DNA from: Sanguinoderma infundibulare
Taxonomy: Eukaryota > Basidiomycota > Agaricomycetes > Polyporales > Polyporaceae
Assembly (NCBI GenBank): GCA_032821775.1
Contig: JAVLRN010000011.1
Span: forward strand, 124,001-188,000
Reading direction: 5' to 3'
Length of the DNA stretch: 64,000 bases
Part shown: positions 12,826-24,679 of the stretch, piece by piece
Position numbering within the stretch: position 1 is the first letter of the stretch
How the letters are laid out: each line of letters begins with the position of its first letter
The notes under the pieces: generated by a model
Database searches by the model: none
Told to the model about the DNA's origin: nothing
Seen by the model: only the letters and a program-made list of their open reading frames with translations
Program-made: the position numbers and the translations under genes

Positions 12826-14175
12826 TCAGCATGCCATCCACCATCCACGCAACAAATATGGAAGCACACATACCACAACCGCAGCCAGGAGCTGGAGCTG
12901 GAGGACAGCTCTGATCCCCAGCCATCCCGCCGTTACGGCCGGACAATATTCGCCCGGGAGGGTCACCTCACCCAACGCGTTCGCCATATTCTCCCCAGTC
13001 TCTTCCCGGGTCACGAAGATAAAAGAACATTTAGTTACTGTCGTCGGGCGAGGCGTCGATCGCTTGACGAGCTCGATGACGGCACTCATGCTTGCCGAAT
13101 GCACCCTGTGCTTGGCCGCAATCGCCGTCCGAAAAATCGTCACCCGCGTCTTGTCCTCGCTGATGACGAAGGCGTTGACTGACGGGAAACTGCCAGCGGG
13201 AAGGACGTACATATGACTGTCGGCGAGAGTGAAGAATCCGGCGGGGACCTGATCGCGGACGAGCGCAAGGCCGGGTCCGAGCGTGAAGGTCGAACCGTCT
13301 ACGAGATGGCAGGTCACCACCCCTCTGGCGATTTGGGGACACCGCGTCCCCGAAAACATATCCTATGCAAGAGTCCCAGGCGAAATGTCTCTAACGGGGT
13401 GTGATAAGCATTTTGATCTGTCCATTGGTGAATTCCCTCCTGCTCCCAGAAATGTCTGGATACACGACAGTTAGATAGGATGAATGATCATTACTGCCAC
13501 TCACTGAAGCTTGCGGACATCATCTTCGGTCCACGGACGCGCAATCCACAACGATTGGCCCTTGTCTTTTACCCGATGACGCCAGTGATGCGGTTCTGGG
13601 GAGACCGCTTGAATGATGTAAGACATCTGCTGCAGCAGAAGGAACGCTTTGGGGCGAGCGGACGCAGCAGCGTTCGAGTCAGCCAGAGCCAGAAAGTACG
13701 TCCCGGGGTCCATCGTATGGATAGCTTGGATAAAGGCCCGAAATACCTGCACCCGTTCGCATCGCAGAAGTAGTATTCGTCCGTCCCCACGCAGTGCGCA
13801 ACATCCTTACGATCACGTAAGGCCCTCGCGAAGGCGTATTTCACGAAGCCTGACTTGCCTACCGGATATGACAGTAAACGTTGAGCTCGACCAGCCAACT
13901 TCAACTTGATCATTGTCACATACCACTGCCCGGCTGCCGGCGACGACAAGTGCTCCTGGAGAATACGCGGCACGGCCTGCGGGATACTCGTCTTGTGCGG
14001 CCGTGATGGAGTCCCGGATCTGCTCGTATTCGCCCAAGACCATCGTCATGACTCCGAGGAAAATCTAGGGCAAGCATTTGGTTCCGTGTCGTTCTTCGGT
14101 GATGTCCTGTTGTTAGGCCCAGAAACGATCATAGGCTTGTTGGACCCAGGCTGAGAGATCCTTATTCGCGGCCAT
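12826..14175 (-). pseudogene. Crinkler/RHS-like P-loop NTPase, frames disrupted
   Basis: Pieces in different frames line up in the order of a multi-exon family common in basidiomycetes. A possible start at 14175 reads MAANKDLSAWVQQAYDRFWA. Next comes a GKS P-loop (SYPVGKSGFVKYAFARAL, about 13870). Then follow DEYYFCDANG, LALADSN with IIQAVSPEPHHWRHR and LWIARPWTEDDVRKLQ (13501-13720). The last piece resembles the C-terminal part with ISEDKTRVTIFRTAIAAKH and SFIFVTREETG (13359-12826). Joining the pieces needs frame changes near 13960 and 13745 where no good intron is visible. Either the gene is decayed or the sequence has indels. A GTGAGT donor at about 13506 fits a genuine intron after WTEDDVRKLQ. 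In other fungi this architecture is annotated as RHS or Crinkler-type ATPases of uncertain role. Confidence 0.5.
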
Positions 14176-14509
14176 CGTAATGTTGAGGATTCAATTCGCC
14201 GTCAATGGATGCAGATGGAGGAGGGTGAGAACGTGATGCTTTTTGCTCCGTTACATCGTTTCGGCTCGTGACTTCTTTCTCCCATGGAAGTGCAGGAGGA
14301 TGTGTTACAGATCTGAGGGTTCAACTTCGAGAGCGACCTTCAGAGGCCGGACGGGCGTCACCGCGGGCACGTGAGTCATGCGTCACAGGTCACACCACGC
14401 GACGCGTCCTTGTTCGTCCTCGCGGCCTCAGCTGAGTTCACGGTCGCCTTAACCTTGCTCCTGCTTGTTCCCTTCCCCTCTCTGTCCCCCTCTGTAGGGT
14501 CTGGTCGTC
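14176..14509. other. upstream region of the condensin gene
   Basis: No gene is seen. The 3' part is pyrimidine-rich (14455-14495: CTTGCTCCTGCTTGTTCCC and similar), as is common just before fungal transcription starts, and probably forms the YCG1 core promoter and leader. Confidence 0.4.
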
Positions 14510-17500
14510 ATGCCTGCCCGCAAACATGCACCATTCGACCTCGAGTCTCTACAGACTGCGCTCCCAAAGATCTTCGACCAGGTCCAAAACACTGCGGCAA
14601 ACCACCAGAAGAACTTCATCGCGCTCTACAAGCTCCACACAGAGGCACAGAACGTCCGACTACCGATACAGAATGGCAAGAGCGACAAGATTCTGGGAGA
14701 GAAGGCGTTCAACAAGGTGTTCCAGGACATGGCGCTCCGCGTTCTACCCGTGAAGAAGGGGAACGAGGTGGCAAACAGAGTGATAAGGTTTATGGCTGGA
14801 TATGCAAAGTTCGCGCTCGAAAAGGGTGAGTCCCTCGAATGCAGTTCATAAGCTTTTGTGCGACGCGAGTTTCAGATCTCGAGTTCCGCAAGGTCGAAGA
14901 CTTGGACCTAGAAGAGGATACGTTCACCGACCGCTTCGTATCCAGCACCCTCGGCTTCTTCCTCGAAGGCTGCACCGCCAAGGACAAGGTCGTCCGCATG
15001 CGCGTCCTGCAGTGCATAGCCGAGATTGTCTCCAACCTCGGCGCGCTCGAGTACGTCTCCGCCTTCCACCTTTCCACCTTGTACCACTTTAACCGGCCAG
15101 CAGCGACGACGTCTTTGAAAGCCTCCGCACCGCCCTTCTCGACCGTTTGCGCGACAGGGAGCCCGCTGTGCGTGCCCACGCCGCCACCGCCCTCTGTGCC
15201 TTGTCGCTATCGGAAGATCCTGAGGAGCTCGACGAAGACGAGTCGACTATCCTGGATATGCTTGTCGAAGCCATGACGTACGACGCTGCCGCGTGAGTCC
15301 CAATTTTTCATATGAGCGCGAGTATCGTCCTCCCCTCTCCTACGTACTCGGACTGTGTACGGGTTCGCCACCTGTCGTTGAATCCACACCGCGAACTTGT
15401 GGAAATGTTCGAGATGGGTCTGCCTACCCACTGCACGTGTAAAACCACGCTTTGGTGGCCGAGTACAGCTGCACGACAGGCATTGCGGTATTTTCGACTG
15501 GAGAACAGTCGAAGAAAAGGGAATACCCGTGTTTGCCTTTTCTCTTACACGTGACATCTTTGGCAAAAGGCATGGAAGAGGCGAACAAACGGATTCCTTT
15601 TGACGGGATTTCGTGCCACATTTCTCAAATATGTCAGGTGGAAATGAAAAGGCAAACAAGGGAAATCAGTTGCCACCGCATTTTCTTCGGAAGAAAATAT
15701 GGGAATGCCTGCCGTGCTGATGTAAATACCAGCGTCGCATTCACCGTCCCTGGGGTGCGTGCTCGGATCAGCGGCAAGACTACATTCAAGAGTAGTAAGA
15801 GTAAGACTCGGCTACTACCGCAGTCTTACTATTTTGCCCTGGCCAGGCGGTGGGCCAGAGTTCGGGGAGGGCAACATCAGTAAAGCCGGATTTTGCTTAA
15901 CGGCTTAACGGCTTGACGGAAAATGGCCATCCTCCCCCCCGGATTTTGGTAGATATCCTGGGCAAACTTCTACCTCCAACGTGTCAAGGAGACATCTCTT
16001 TGTCCCCCGCCGAGTGCCAGTCAGAGTGTGGGGGAGCGGTGCTGGTAGAAGGGAGGTCGTCAGTGGCGGAACTTACGGGCGCTTCGAGACCTGCTTACGG
16101 CTTATCGGCTTACCGTGCTTAACGGCAGCTTAACGTGCTTAACGGTGCTTAATGGCCCCGTTAAGCACCGTTAAGCAATTTCCGGAAGTACTGATGAAGT
16201 CTGACTGCTCTGTGGGGAGGGAGGCACGGCCAGCTTCCCTCATCACGCTGCCTGTCCTCCTCGCGCTACTGCTACTCCAGCCATAGCGGCGGACGTCGCG
16301 CGCGTGCCGCAGACTCAGGGTAGCTGCGCCGGAAAGGATGGTCGCATACCGTATGGGAGCTCAAAGTCATCTGGGGTGATGGTCGTCCTAGACAACCTTA
16401 AGCTCTCGTAGTATTCGCCGCGCGGTTGGCTCCTACGTCCAGATGAGCAAGCTCAAAGGCGTCCGCGCGCTGGCGAGGGCGGTCGTATACATATTCATAC
16501 ACTGCCTCAAAGTTGTACGAGATGAGCGTCGTACATGCCGGAGCCGTACCGAGGCGACAAACCATCCTCTTCCTCGTCCTCACCGACATCCTCTCCTCGG
16601 TACTCACTTGTACTTGGATTTGATGGGGACGACGGAGAGATGTTCGAAAGCCCATCCAGGCTTGCTTTCACGCGAAGGGCCCCGGGAGAGACCGGTCTGT
16701 CATCTTGTTGGCGCGCCGCGGGGACGCAGTTGAGGGAGCGGCTGAGGCAACAAAGTCCATTTTCGGCTCGAGGGTGCGCAACCCTGCTCGTCGGCGTGCC
16801 GGGCATGTCATACATTACGTGGCTACGCGGCGCCGCGGCGCGCCTCCGTCCCGACAAAACAGTAAGGCTCTCCGGCCCACCGCCTCTTTAGGGCAAAATA
16901 GTAATAAGACTTGGGTAGTTGAGACAAGTCTTACTCTTACTGCACTTGTATATACTGGTATGTGTTTGTCTGGACCTTGGTCTAGCATTCAAAAACCGTA
17001 AATTTCAATTTCTCTTTGAGTTCGAAATTCACGTTCGTTCCTTGCGAGAGAACTTATGGGACACTTTATGGCCCACGTAGCGTTTCCGTAAGGTCAAAGG
17101 GAAGCACACAGAGGCGCATGGAGATGTCAAAAATCTCCCCGCCATGAGTATGGGGCTTTGCCCGCTGTGCACGCAACAGTGAGCATATGCCCGAACTGGC
17201 CCCGTCCGAGGGGTGCAACCTAGTGGAAGCTCGCAGTCGTGGCTAATCTAATCACTCCACGAGCGTGTCGGTCGTCTGTTCCGGCATCTGGACATAACTG
17301 ACACAACTCGTCTCACAGAGAGGTCCGTCGCGCGGTGATCATCAAGTTGCCCTCCTCCCCACAGCTCCTTCCTGCACTACTCTCCAGGACACGCGACGTT
17401 GACGTGGGGATTCGGAGACTCATCTACACCCACATTCTCGAGAAGCACTGTACTCCCGAAGACGACGACTCGATCGTAGGTTTCACTCACCCCCGCGTAC

Positions 17501-20500
17501 TGACAATAGCCCAGCGTGAGCTGATCGTGCGCAACGGCCTCGGCGACCGCGAAGACGCTGTCAAGAAGGCGGCCGCCCAGCTGCTGGGGGTGTGGGTCGA
17601 TGTCGTGCGCTCGAACGAGTCGCAGAAAGCGAAGGCAGAGGAGGGCGTAAAGAAGGAAGGGAACGAGGAGGTCATCGAGGACCTCGTCGCGTTCCTTAAG
17701 CTGTTCGACTTGACGGAAGGGACGGTCGCCGAGGACGCGCTGGGGAGCGTCTTTGACACGCGGGTCGACATCTTCGAGCACATCGAGTTCCCAGGTACGC
17801 CCACTCCGTTGTCCTGCTGGGCCGGTCCTAACGTGGGCTTCGCAAGAGGAATACTGGACGAAGCTGACGCCCGAGCGCGCGTTCCTCGCGCGCGTTTTCG
17901 TCGCGAAGTGTATCGCGCGGGGCGCTCACAACCGCGTCGACGAGACGCTCCCGGTGACGACGGCGATAGCGTTCCGGATCCAAGACGCGTACAACGCGCT
18001 CGCGAGCCAGATCGAGGAGGAGAGCATGCTGGACGGCGAAGACGATGACGAGGAGGCGTACGCGGCGCGCGAGGAGGTGCGCCTCGATCGCGAGCTCACG
18101 ATCGCGGAGCTGCTCCGGCTTGCGGTGAACCTGGACTACGACGAGGTCGGGCGGCGCAAGATGCTGCTGCTGGTGCGGGGGATGCTCGCGACGCAGATCC
18201 TCCCCGACGGGCTCCTCGAGCGGCCGCTGGACGTGCTCCGCGTGCTGTCGGACAGCGAGAAGGACCTGATCCGCGTGGTGGTCGAGGTCGTGCACGAGCT
18301 GCGGGACCCGCCTGACGAGGATGGCGGCGAGGTGAAGGCCGAGGCAGCGGACGCGGACGAGAGCATGACCGAGGCGGGCGGGAGCCCGAAGAAGGCCAAC
18401 AAGCTGCCGAAGCCGGTCGCGGAGATGACGCCCGAGGAGAAGGCGCGCATGGACAGCATCGACATGCGGTGCCTCGCGCTGTGTATCGGGATGCTCGAGC
18501 GTGTCAACGGGGTGAGCGCGCTGCCCTTCGGCCCCTTGCGCGGTGTTTGCTGACGGCTTGCGCAGACGTTCGAGGAGAACGAGGTGCTGCAAGGGATTCT
18601 CGGCGAACTCATCATCCCTGCCGTGAAGCGGCGGGAGATGGCCCTCCGCGAGAAGGGTCTCACTTGTCTTGGTTTGTGCTGCCTCATCGCACGCGTACGT
18701 CCTCCGTTTGTCCTGTTCGTCACCGTCAGTCCTAAGCGATGCTTTTCAGAAAATGGCATCATCCTCGTTCCAGCTCTTCCTCGGCCAGGTCAAGAGCGCG
18801 CCCGAGGTGCTGAAGCTGCGCGTGCTCCAGATCATCTTCGACATCCTCATGGTCCACGAAGGCGCGTTCCTCGGGCCCGACAGCCCGCACAACGAGGCGA
18901 TCATCAGCTTCCTGCTCGAGCTCGTCGCGGGCGAGGAGAGCGACAGGGTGCAGGCGCTGCTGTGCGTCGGGATCGCGAAGCTCATGCTCTCGGGCATGAT
19001 CACGGACGAGCGGATGCTGCATGTGCTCGTCCTGACGTTCATTTCGCCCGAGACGGCGGGGAACGAGGAGCTCAGGCAGTGTCTGTCGTACTTCTTCCCC
19101 ATTTACTCGTACTCGTCCGCCGACAACCAGCGGAGGATGCAGCAGGTGCGTTTCGTCTCCGCCCATCCACTGGATCAAGGACCGTTGTCAGCTGACGATG
19201 CGGCGTTTTTTGGCACAGAGCTTTGTCTCGCTGTACGGATCGATAGTGACGGCGTACCGCAAGTGGGAGGGCGAAGAAGACATGGTGACTCCCGCGCAGG
19301 TTGCGCTCATGTTCGTCGACTGGACAGACCCTATGCGTGCATCGTACGTCGTTTGCTCGCCGCTCGTGGGGTGTTGCTTGTTTCCTGAAACATCAGAACT
19401 GCAGGGAGGCCGTCAAGGGGCTCCGCAAAGACGCTCACAAGGACGCCATCCATCTGGATCTGGCGACGGACATCGTGAAGGCCCTGTGCAGCGCCGAGTA
19501 CGAAAGTGAGCGGGATCTCGATGGTTATCTGAGTGCGATCTGACGCTATCACAGAGGAGGACAAGAGGGCCCTGTGCCAGATGCTCGGAAAGCTGTATCT
19601 TCCCGACGAAGTGGACGCGGACAAGGTCCGGATCCTTAAGCTTCTCGTCATAAACCTCCGCGCCGTAAGCGTCCCTGCTTCTCTTCGTATGGTTTCTCGC
19701 GACACCGCAGCTCATTTGGCCACGCATCAGCGCCGGCCGCCGCGAGACACGGCTTCGAAGAATGCGCTGATCAAGTTCGACAACACGCTTTCAAAGAAGT
19801 ACGAGAAGCAGCTCGAGAACTTTAGCGAGGACGAGTTCAGGAAACTCGAAGAGCTCAAGGACCTGTTTGAATTCATTGACGACATAATCCCACTGGACGA
19901 TGACGATGACGAGCCGCCCAGGAAGGGCAAGAAACGGTATGTCGTCGTCTCACCCTTATTCCCCGATCAATCAATGCCGTATACTAAACCACGCCGATGT
20001 CGTCACTCCCTTTTCTTGCAAGGCGTTCCATGAGCGTTGCTACAGTGACTACGACCACGAGCGCTGCGTCCGGCGATCGCAGCCCGCCGCCGTCTCCCCG
20101 ACCGAAATCGAAAGCCAAGTAAGTAACACGCGTCGCCGCTTGCGGTAATCCCGAACGCTATTGACCTATGTTCCGTGCTGCGTTTTCGCAGGCGACGCCG
20201 CCTCTCGGAGTCGGACGATGAGTCGGATGACGATGCCCGCACGGAGACGACGTCGAGAGCATCGCCGGCTGCCACGCCTGTCCCGACCCGAGCGATGCCT
20301 AAACGAAACGCGTGAGTGTTCGATCCCGTGCAATCGCGCCGTGCAGGGCTTCCGTTGACGTTACGTCGTCGTCGATCGCGACCGTCATCCAGGGCCGAGA
20401 AGGGCAGGAAGGCGATCCGGGAGACTATCCTCATCAGCTCTGATGAGGAGGACGAAGATGACGACGACGATGACGATGATGACGACGACGACGAAGACGA

Positions 20501-20784
20501 AGACGAGAAGGGGGCGACGCCCATCGCGAAGTCCAAGGCAAAGGGCGCGAAGCGGTGGGTTGACGTTACCGCTGCGGCTTCCATTCCAAGGGTCTGAACT
20601 GACGAGCTTGTATTGGGCTTACAGAGCTGCCCCTGCGGGGAAGCGTTCGTCGTCGAGAGCGCGGCAAGAAGCGCAGGTCGACGAGGACATCGACGACATG
20701 CTCGAAGAAGGCAATGTAACCAAGGACAGCATCATGGACTCGTCGGAGGACGAGGAGGAAGAGGAAGTCGACAACATCCTCTGA
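14510..20784 (+). CDS. YCG1: condensin complex non-SMC subunit, CAP-G/Ycg1
   Basis: About fifteen exons give a protein of over 1,000 residues. The N-terminus (MPARKHAPFDLESLQTALP) leads into HEAT-repeat sequence with typical helices such as VVRMRVLQCIAEIVSNLGALE and EVRRAVIIKLPSSP. It is followed by the condensin-subunit-3 C-terminal region (REKGLTCLGLCCLIARK, FLGQVKSAPEVLKLRVLQIIFDILMVHEGAFLGP shown here only in part). The tail is acidic, Ser-rich and low in complexity, with a run of Asp/Glu near 20450-20510, and ends SSEDEEEEEVDNIL. It should bind the Brn1 kleisin and DNA in mitotic chromosome condensation. Most introns are 50-70 bp, but the third (15293-17318) is 2,026 bp with intact GT and AG ends and in-frame joining (DAAA to EVRRAV). 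The family call is by recognition. Confidence 0.88.
15781..16954. mobile_element. TIR transposon-like insertion inside a YCG1 intron
   Basis: The two ends are inverted copies of each other. AGTAAGAGTAAGACT at 15794-15808 pairs with its reverse complement at 16927-16941. TTACTATTTTGCCCT at 15826-15840 pairs with 16890-16904. GGCGGTGGGCC at 15846-15856 pairs with 16874-16884. The repeats are about 60-75 bp with some gaps and may reach TA dinucleotides at 15781 and 16953, which would fit a TA target site (Tc1/mariner-like), but this boundary is inferred. The roughly 1 kb interior has no transposase-like frame, so the element is probably non-autonomous (MITE-like or an internally deleted copy). 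Confidence 0.65.
15894..16182. repeat. CTTAACGG-type short repeats inside the intron element
   Basis: The unit GCTTAACGG and close variants recur at 15894-15918 and again at 16090-16182. There the last copies are also inverted (CCGTTAAGCACCGTTAAGC), so the segment can fold into a hairpin. It lies inside the TIR-bounded element. Confidence 0.6.
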
Positions 20785-21020
20785 TCCCGGGTATGTACCA
20801 TCATCGGGCTGGGCGGTGGCGGCCGCGATATGGATACGGTTCCATGTCCACCGATCTACTACTATCTTATTCTCTGCTCCTACCATGTTGTAACATTAGA
20901 CGTCTTTGTACCCATGTCCACATGCATACATATAAGTATATACCTTCGCCTCACGACGATCAAGCAACGTCGACAACGATTCCAGTCGTTGCTAGAGTCG
21001 CGAAGTTGCCCGCCTGCCGA

Positions 21021-21576
21021 TTAAGGTTCACAATGACCATATGAGCCCGAGAACCGCTGGGTAAAAAAAACGGTAAATGGTGGGAAACACCGGTGCTTAC
21101 CCCGACCATTTGTAGGTGCGTGAGACTGAGGATGCTCGGGCCCGTCGGCTGCTCCTCAGGCACTACTACGGCGAACGTCTGATGCAGCCCTTCCTGCGGG
21201 ACGCTCGGGTCCAGCTGCGGGTCGAAGAGCGACTTGAGCAGGATCGTCCCCACGCCATCTTGCCCCGGAACGATGTCGCTGCAGGACGCGTTGGGGCACG
21301 CTTCGAGGCCGAGGACGACCGCGATCTGGTTGTCTTGGGTGGGGGATATCTAGCGAACATCGTGACGGTCAGTGGGGATCCGCTGAACGGAAGGTTTGGT
21401 AAAAAGGGGAAGAGAGAAAAAAAGGCGTGTGTACGCACGTCTTGGTGGACGTCCACGATGAGCTGGCTGCCGGCGGCGATCGTCGAACCGTTGGCGGGAG
21501 AGATGATCGTGGCCTGCTGCGCCACAGCAGAGGCTGCGATAAACGCGAGGAAGAACACGGTCTGGGTCTTCATCAT
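21021..21576 (-). CDS. secreted NIS1-like protein
   Basis: The start is at 21576 (two adjacent ATG codons). A signal peptide (KTQTVFFLAFIAASAVAQQ) precedes ATIISPANGSTIAAGSQLIVDVHQD. An intron of about 70-90 bp follows, then a region reading QDNQIAVVLGLEACPNASC, a glycine-rich DGVGTILLK, FDPQLDP, QTFAVVVPEEQPTGPSILSLTHLQMVG. The order SP / SPANGSTI / VVLGL..C....C / DGVG.IL / THL matches the NIS1 family of small secreted proteins. These are widespread in asco- and basidiomycetes and some act as plant-immunity effectors. The last exon is unclear: the GTAAGC donor after MVG and the CCCAG acceptor give a short tail ending at 21021. Role in this fungus is unknown. Confidence 0.7.
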
Positions 21577-22931
21577 AGTAGCTAGCTAGTTCTGCCGCCG
21601 GATTTGGAACTGTGGGGGTGTGTCTGCGTCGTGTCGGCTCCGAGCTTCAAGTTCAGCGCATTGTTTGAACCAACACTTATACTGCGAGACATGACGCCGG
21701 AGCGGGCTCGCATCGCCGTCCGCAAACGTGCGATTCGTGGCATGAGCAGGGGCGGCGCTCTGCCTGGTCCAAACGCCCCGCAGCCTGGTGCGGGTAAAGC
21801 TCACCGAGAGGCGAAGCCGGGCTCTGGTTGGCGGCGCAGGCCTCAGGCCTCAAGCCTGGCCCCTGGGGCCCAGCCCGGCTTTAAGCCGGCCTGTAGCAGT
21901 CGAAAGGTGTTGGAAATGAAGTTAAATGCCGACTTCTCACCAGGTACGAGACTCGTACCACTTGGAGGACTGCAGGGGGTGTTGTAGTCGTTGCGATGTG
22001 TGCGAATCAGCCATGACTCGGGCGCTTGATATACCAAATCCGGTCGGTTGCCGTCTAGTGCTACCGCGACGATTAAAGATGTAACTAACCTCGTACACAC
22101 AGATTATGACATGGAAGGTGAGAGATCATACTGGGGTGATAATTTTCAATGTATGCGAGCACAGGAAAGCATAGGGCACAAAGCCGCGGCCGAGCCAATA
22201 CGCCGCCCCCAGCTTGAGTTAAACGGGCCCCAGCTCGGCCCGGTCCATTCGGAACATGCCCTGACGACTTCCGAACGGTTCGAGGCCATGATTTCATGGG
22301 ACATGGCAGTGGGGCGTCATACCGGAACGCTTTGCAGAGGCGCACTACTACTAGGCCTCACGGCAACCTGCACTCGAGCGTGAAAACGATATTTATGGCG
22401 CCTGAAGGCCTAAAGCTTGAACGTCGGACTGATCCAGTCCGTTCTCCGTCGCTCTCGCACAGATCTAGTAGTACGAATGAACAAGTAGTAAAAATATTTG
22501 TGAGTACCAAAAGCGTTCGAACGATCTCACCGGATATTTCCGGGGCCAGCACCGGGGTTACAGGTGTCTGAGCGCGTCCCGATCGCAACTTAAAGTCGCG
22601 CACGCTGGGGCGATCGGTGCTAGGCCCCCCGCCTCGAGCCGGTGGTGGCCACTGCCCGACATACGATCGGCTACGCGCGACGCGTGTGGCATGAGCTAGC
22701 AAAATAGCCATGGCACTGCAATCGAACGTCTTCTGTCTGCGGGGTAGACAGCGATTTACCAAGTCTGGACGTGAAACGCTTGCGATCCCACTTCCTTCCT
22801 CTTCCCTTCTGTGATGTGTGGAGGGCAGCGACATTTCAGCGATCGAGCCAGTGGGGCAAAACAGACGTGCGGGCTCATCGATTCCCATTCTGTTTCGGTA
22901 CATTCCACAAAACGCAAAACATGATCGAATT
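21577..22931. other. intergenic with palindromic segments, no gene
   Basis: The 1.35 kb between the NIS1-like gene and the allantoinase terminus has no supported coding region. It contains GC-rich inverted repeats (AAGCCGGGCT at 21814-21823 against AGCCCGGCTT at 21872-21881), a CCTCAGGCCTCA box at 21841-21852, and the compact palindrome at 21943-21959. Confidence 0.5.
21943..21959. repeat. perfect palindrome GGTACGAG-A-CTCGTACC
   Basis: Two 8 bp arms with a single-base centre. It could be a dimeric protein-binding site or the tip of a repeat element. It lies about 370 bp upstream of the NIS1-like start on the opposite strand sense. Confidence 0.5.
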
Positions 22932-24679
22932 TCACAGCAAGGTACCGGCTGGCTCAAGACCGTCGAACCCGCTGGCGGTGGTGCCGTCGTACGCGAGGCG
23001 GCCCCGGAGGTACGTCTTCTCCGCCCGCCCGAGGAGCGTGAGGCCTTCGTACGGGGTAAGCTTGTTCTTGAAGTTAAGCGACGCCTTCGTGACCTGCGCG
23101 CAAGTCGCTCGCTGGCATCAGCAAAATGTAAACCCTCGTCCGCAGCGGCGCGCCGCAGCGCAGCGCACGTCGTCTCCCGTACCTCGGTCCTCGCATCTGG
23201 ATCCCACAAGACGAGATCCGCATCGTACCCCGGCTGGATCTTGCCCTTCCTGTCGGCCAGCCCGGCGTGCTTCGCCGGCTGCACGCAGAGCCAGTCGACG
23301 ATCCTGTCGACGCCGACGCCGCGCTTCCGCGCCTCGGTCCACAGGAGGCTGAGCCCGAGCCCGAGGGTGCTGATCCCGCCCCACGCGCCCATGACGTCGC
23401 CGTCGTCGAGGCGCTTGAGCGCCGCGACGCACGGGCTGTGGTCACTGACCACGCAGTCGATCGTGCCGTCCAGGAGGGCGGCCCAGAGCGCGTCGCGGTT
23501 CGCGTCGTCGCGGATGGGCGGGCAGCACTTGAACTCGGGGCGGCCGTGCGGGATGTGCTGGGCGGAGAGCGTGAGGTAGTGGAAGCACGTCTCGACGGTG
23601 AGCGGGAGCCCGGCCTGCTTGGCGGCGCGCACGAGCGGGAGCGCGTCCGCGGCGGAGAGGTGGACGATGTGCAGTCGCAGGGACGGGTACTGCTTGTGGA
23701 GCGCGGTGATGAGCGCGATGGCGTCCACCTCGAGCTGCTGGGGGCGGGAGGCGAGGAACGTCGAGTAGAGCGTGGGGTCTGCTGCGCTCCCCTGCGGGGG
23801 CGGCGCGCTGGTGGGGGACGTGTCGAGCTCGGCGTGGAAGCAGAGGACGGTGGACGTGTTCTGCCATGACGGAGGGGGTAAGACGCCGATCTTTTTCGTG
23901 TGAGTTCAGGAAGACATACCGTCAGTTCATTCATCGCGAGACGGAGGTCGTCTTCGGTGACGCAAGGGAATTCCTTGTTACGGCATTAGGAACGCGCGTT
24001 CCGGCATCGCACTTTACCTTTACTCACATCGACGCCGCTTTCAATGAGGAAGCACTTGAAGCCTCTCACGCCGGCCTCGACCAACGGCGTCAGGTGAGCC
24101 TAACCGCCAGAAGTGCTGATTAGCCTCGTAGAAGCCGCCCCCACCCAAGGGACCGCGCGGGGCACGGCACGGCATGCCTTACCTGGTTTTGAGGAACCAC
24201 GCCGCCCCAGAAGGCGACATCTGTCCAGCACTGCCCGCGGGCTGCGTCGCGCTTTTGCTCGAGATTGGCGACGGTCGTCGTGGGCGGGATAGAATTCAAG
24301 GGCATGTCGACGAGCGTCGTGACGCCGCCCGACGCTGCGGCGCGGGTGCCCGTCCAGAAGCCCTCCCAGTCTGTCCGCCCGGGCTCGTTCAAATGGACGT
24401 GGGCGCTGACGGAGATGGGTGGGTAAGTATAATCGCCTTCTCGCTCGCGGAGGCGAAGAGCAGCGCATCCACTCACTCGACTATGCCCGGTATGAGGTAC
24501 TTGTCCCCTGCATCTATCCAGTCGTCATCGCCTACGTCAGGGAAGTTGGTGCGGGAGCTGACTCGGGCTAGGATGTCCACGATCTTGCCCGCAGTGACGT
24601 CCACGATCACGGTGGCTGGCTGAGGCTGTCCGTCGGGGAGGACGACGCTGCGGCCTGTGAAAACACGTTTGCGGGTCAT
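22932..24679 (-). CDS. DAL1: allantoinase
   Basis: It hydrolyses allantoin to allantoate in purine degradation. Six exons can be spliced from the ATG at 24679 ([17 protein letters not shown]). Metal-centre motifs appear in order: [17 protein letters not shown], the lysine segment [36 protein letters not shown] and VVSDHSPC. The amidohydrolase tail is [15 protein letters not shown], and exon 6 starts [17 protein letters not shown] and ends EPAGTLL at 22932. The NKLTPYEG segment and overall layout match allantoinase better than dihydroorotase or dihydropyrimidinase. Introns are about 50-110 bp with GT-AG ends. No other purine-degradation gene is adjacent, so it is not visibly clustered. Confidence 0.87.

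Noticed and set aside
22358..23728. 456-codon minus-strand frame treated as one protein
   Set aside because: Only its upstream part (to about 23190) is allantoinase coding. Below that it runs through an intron into non-coding sequence.
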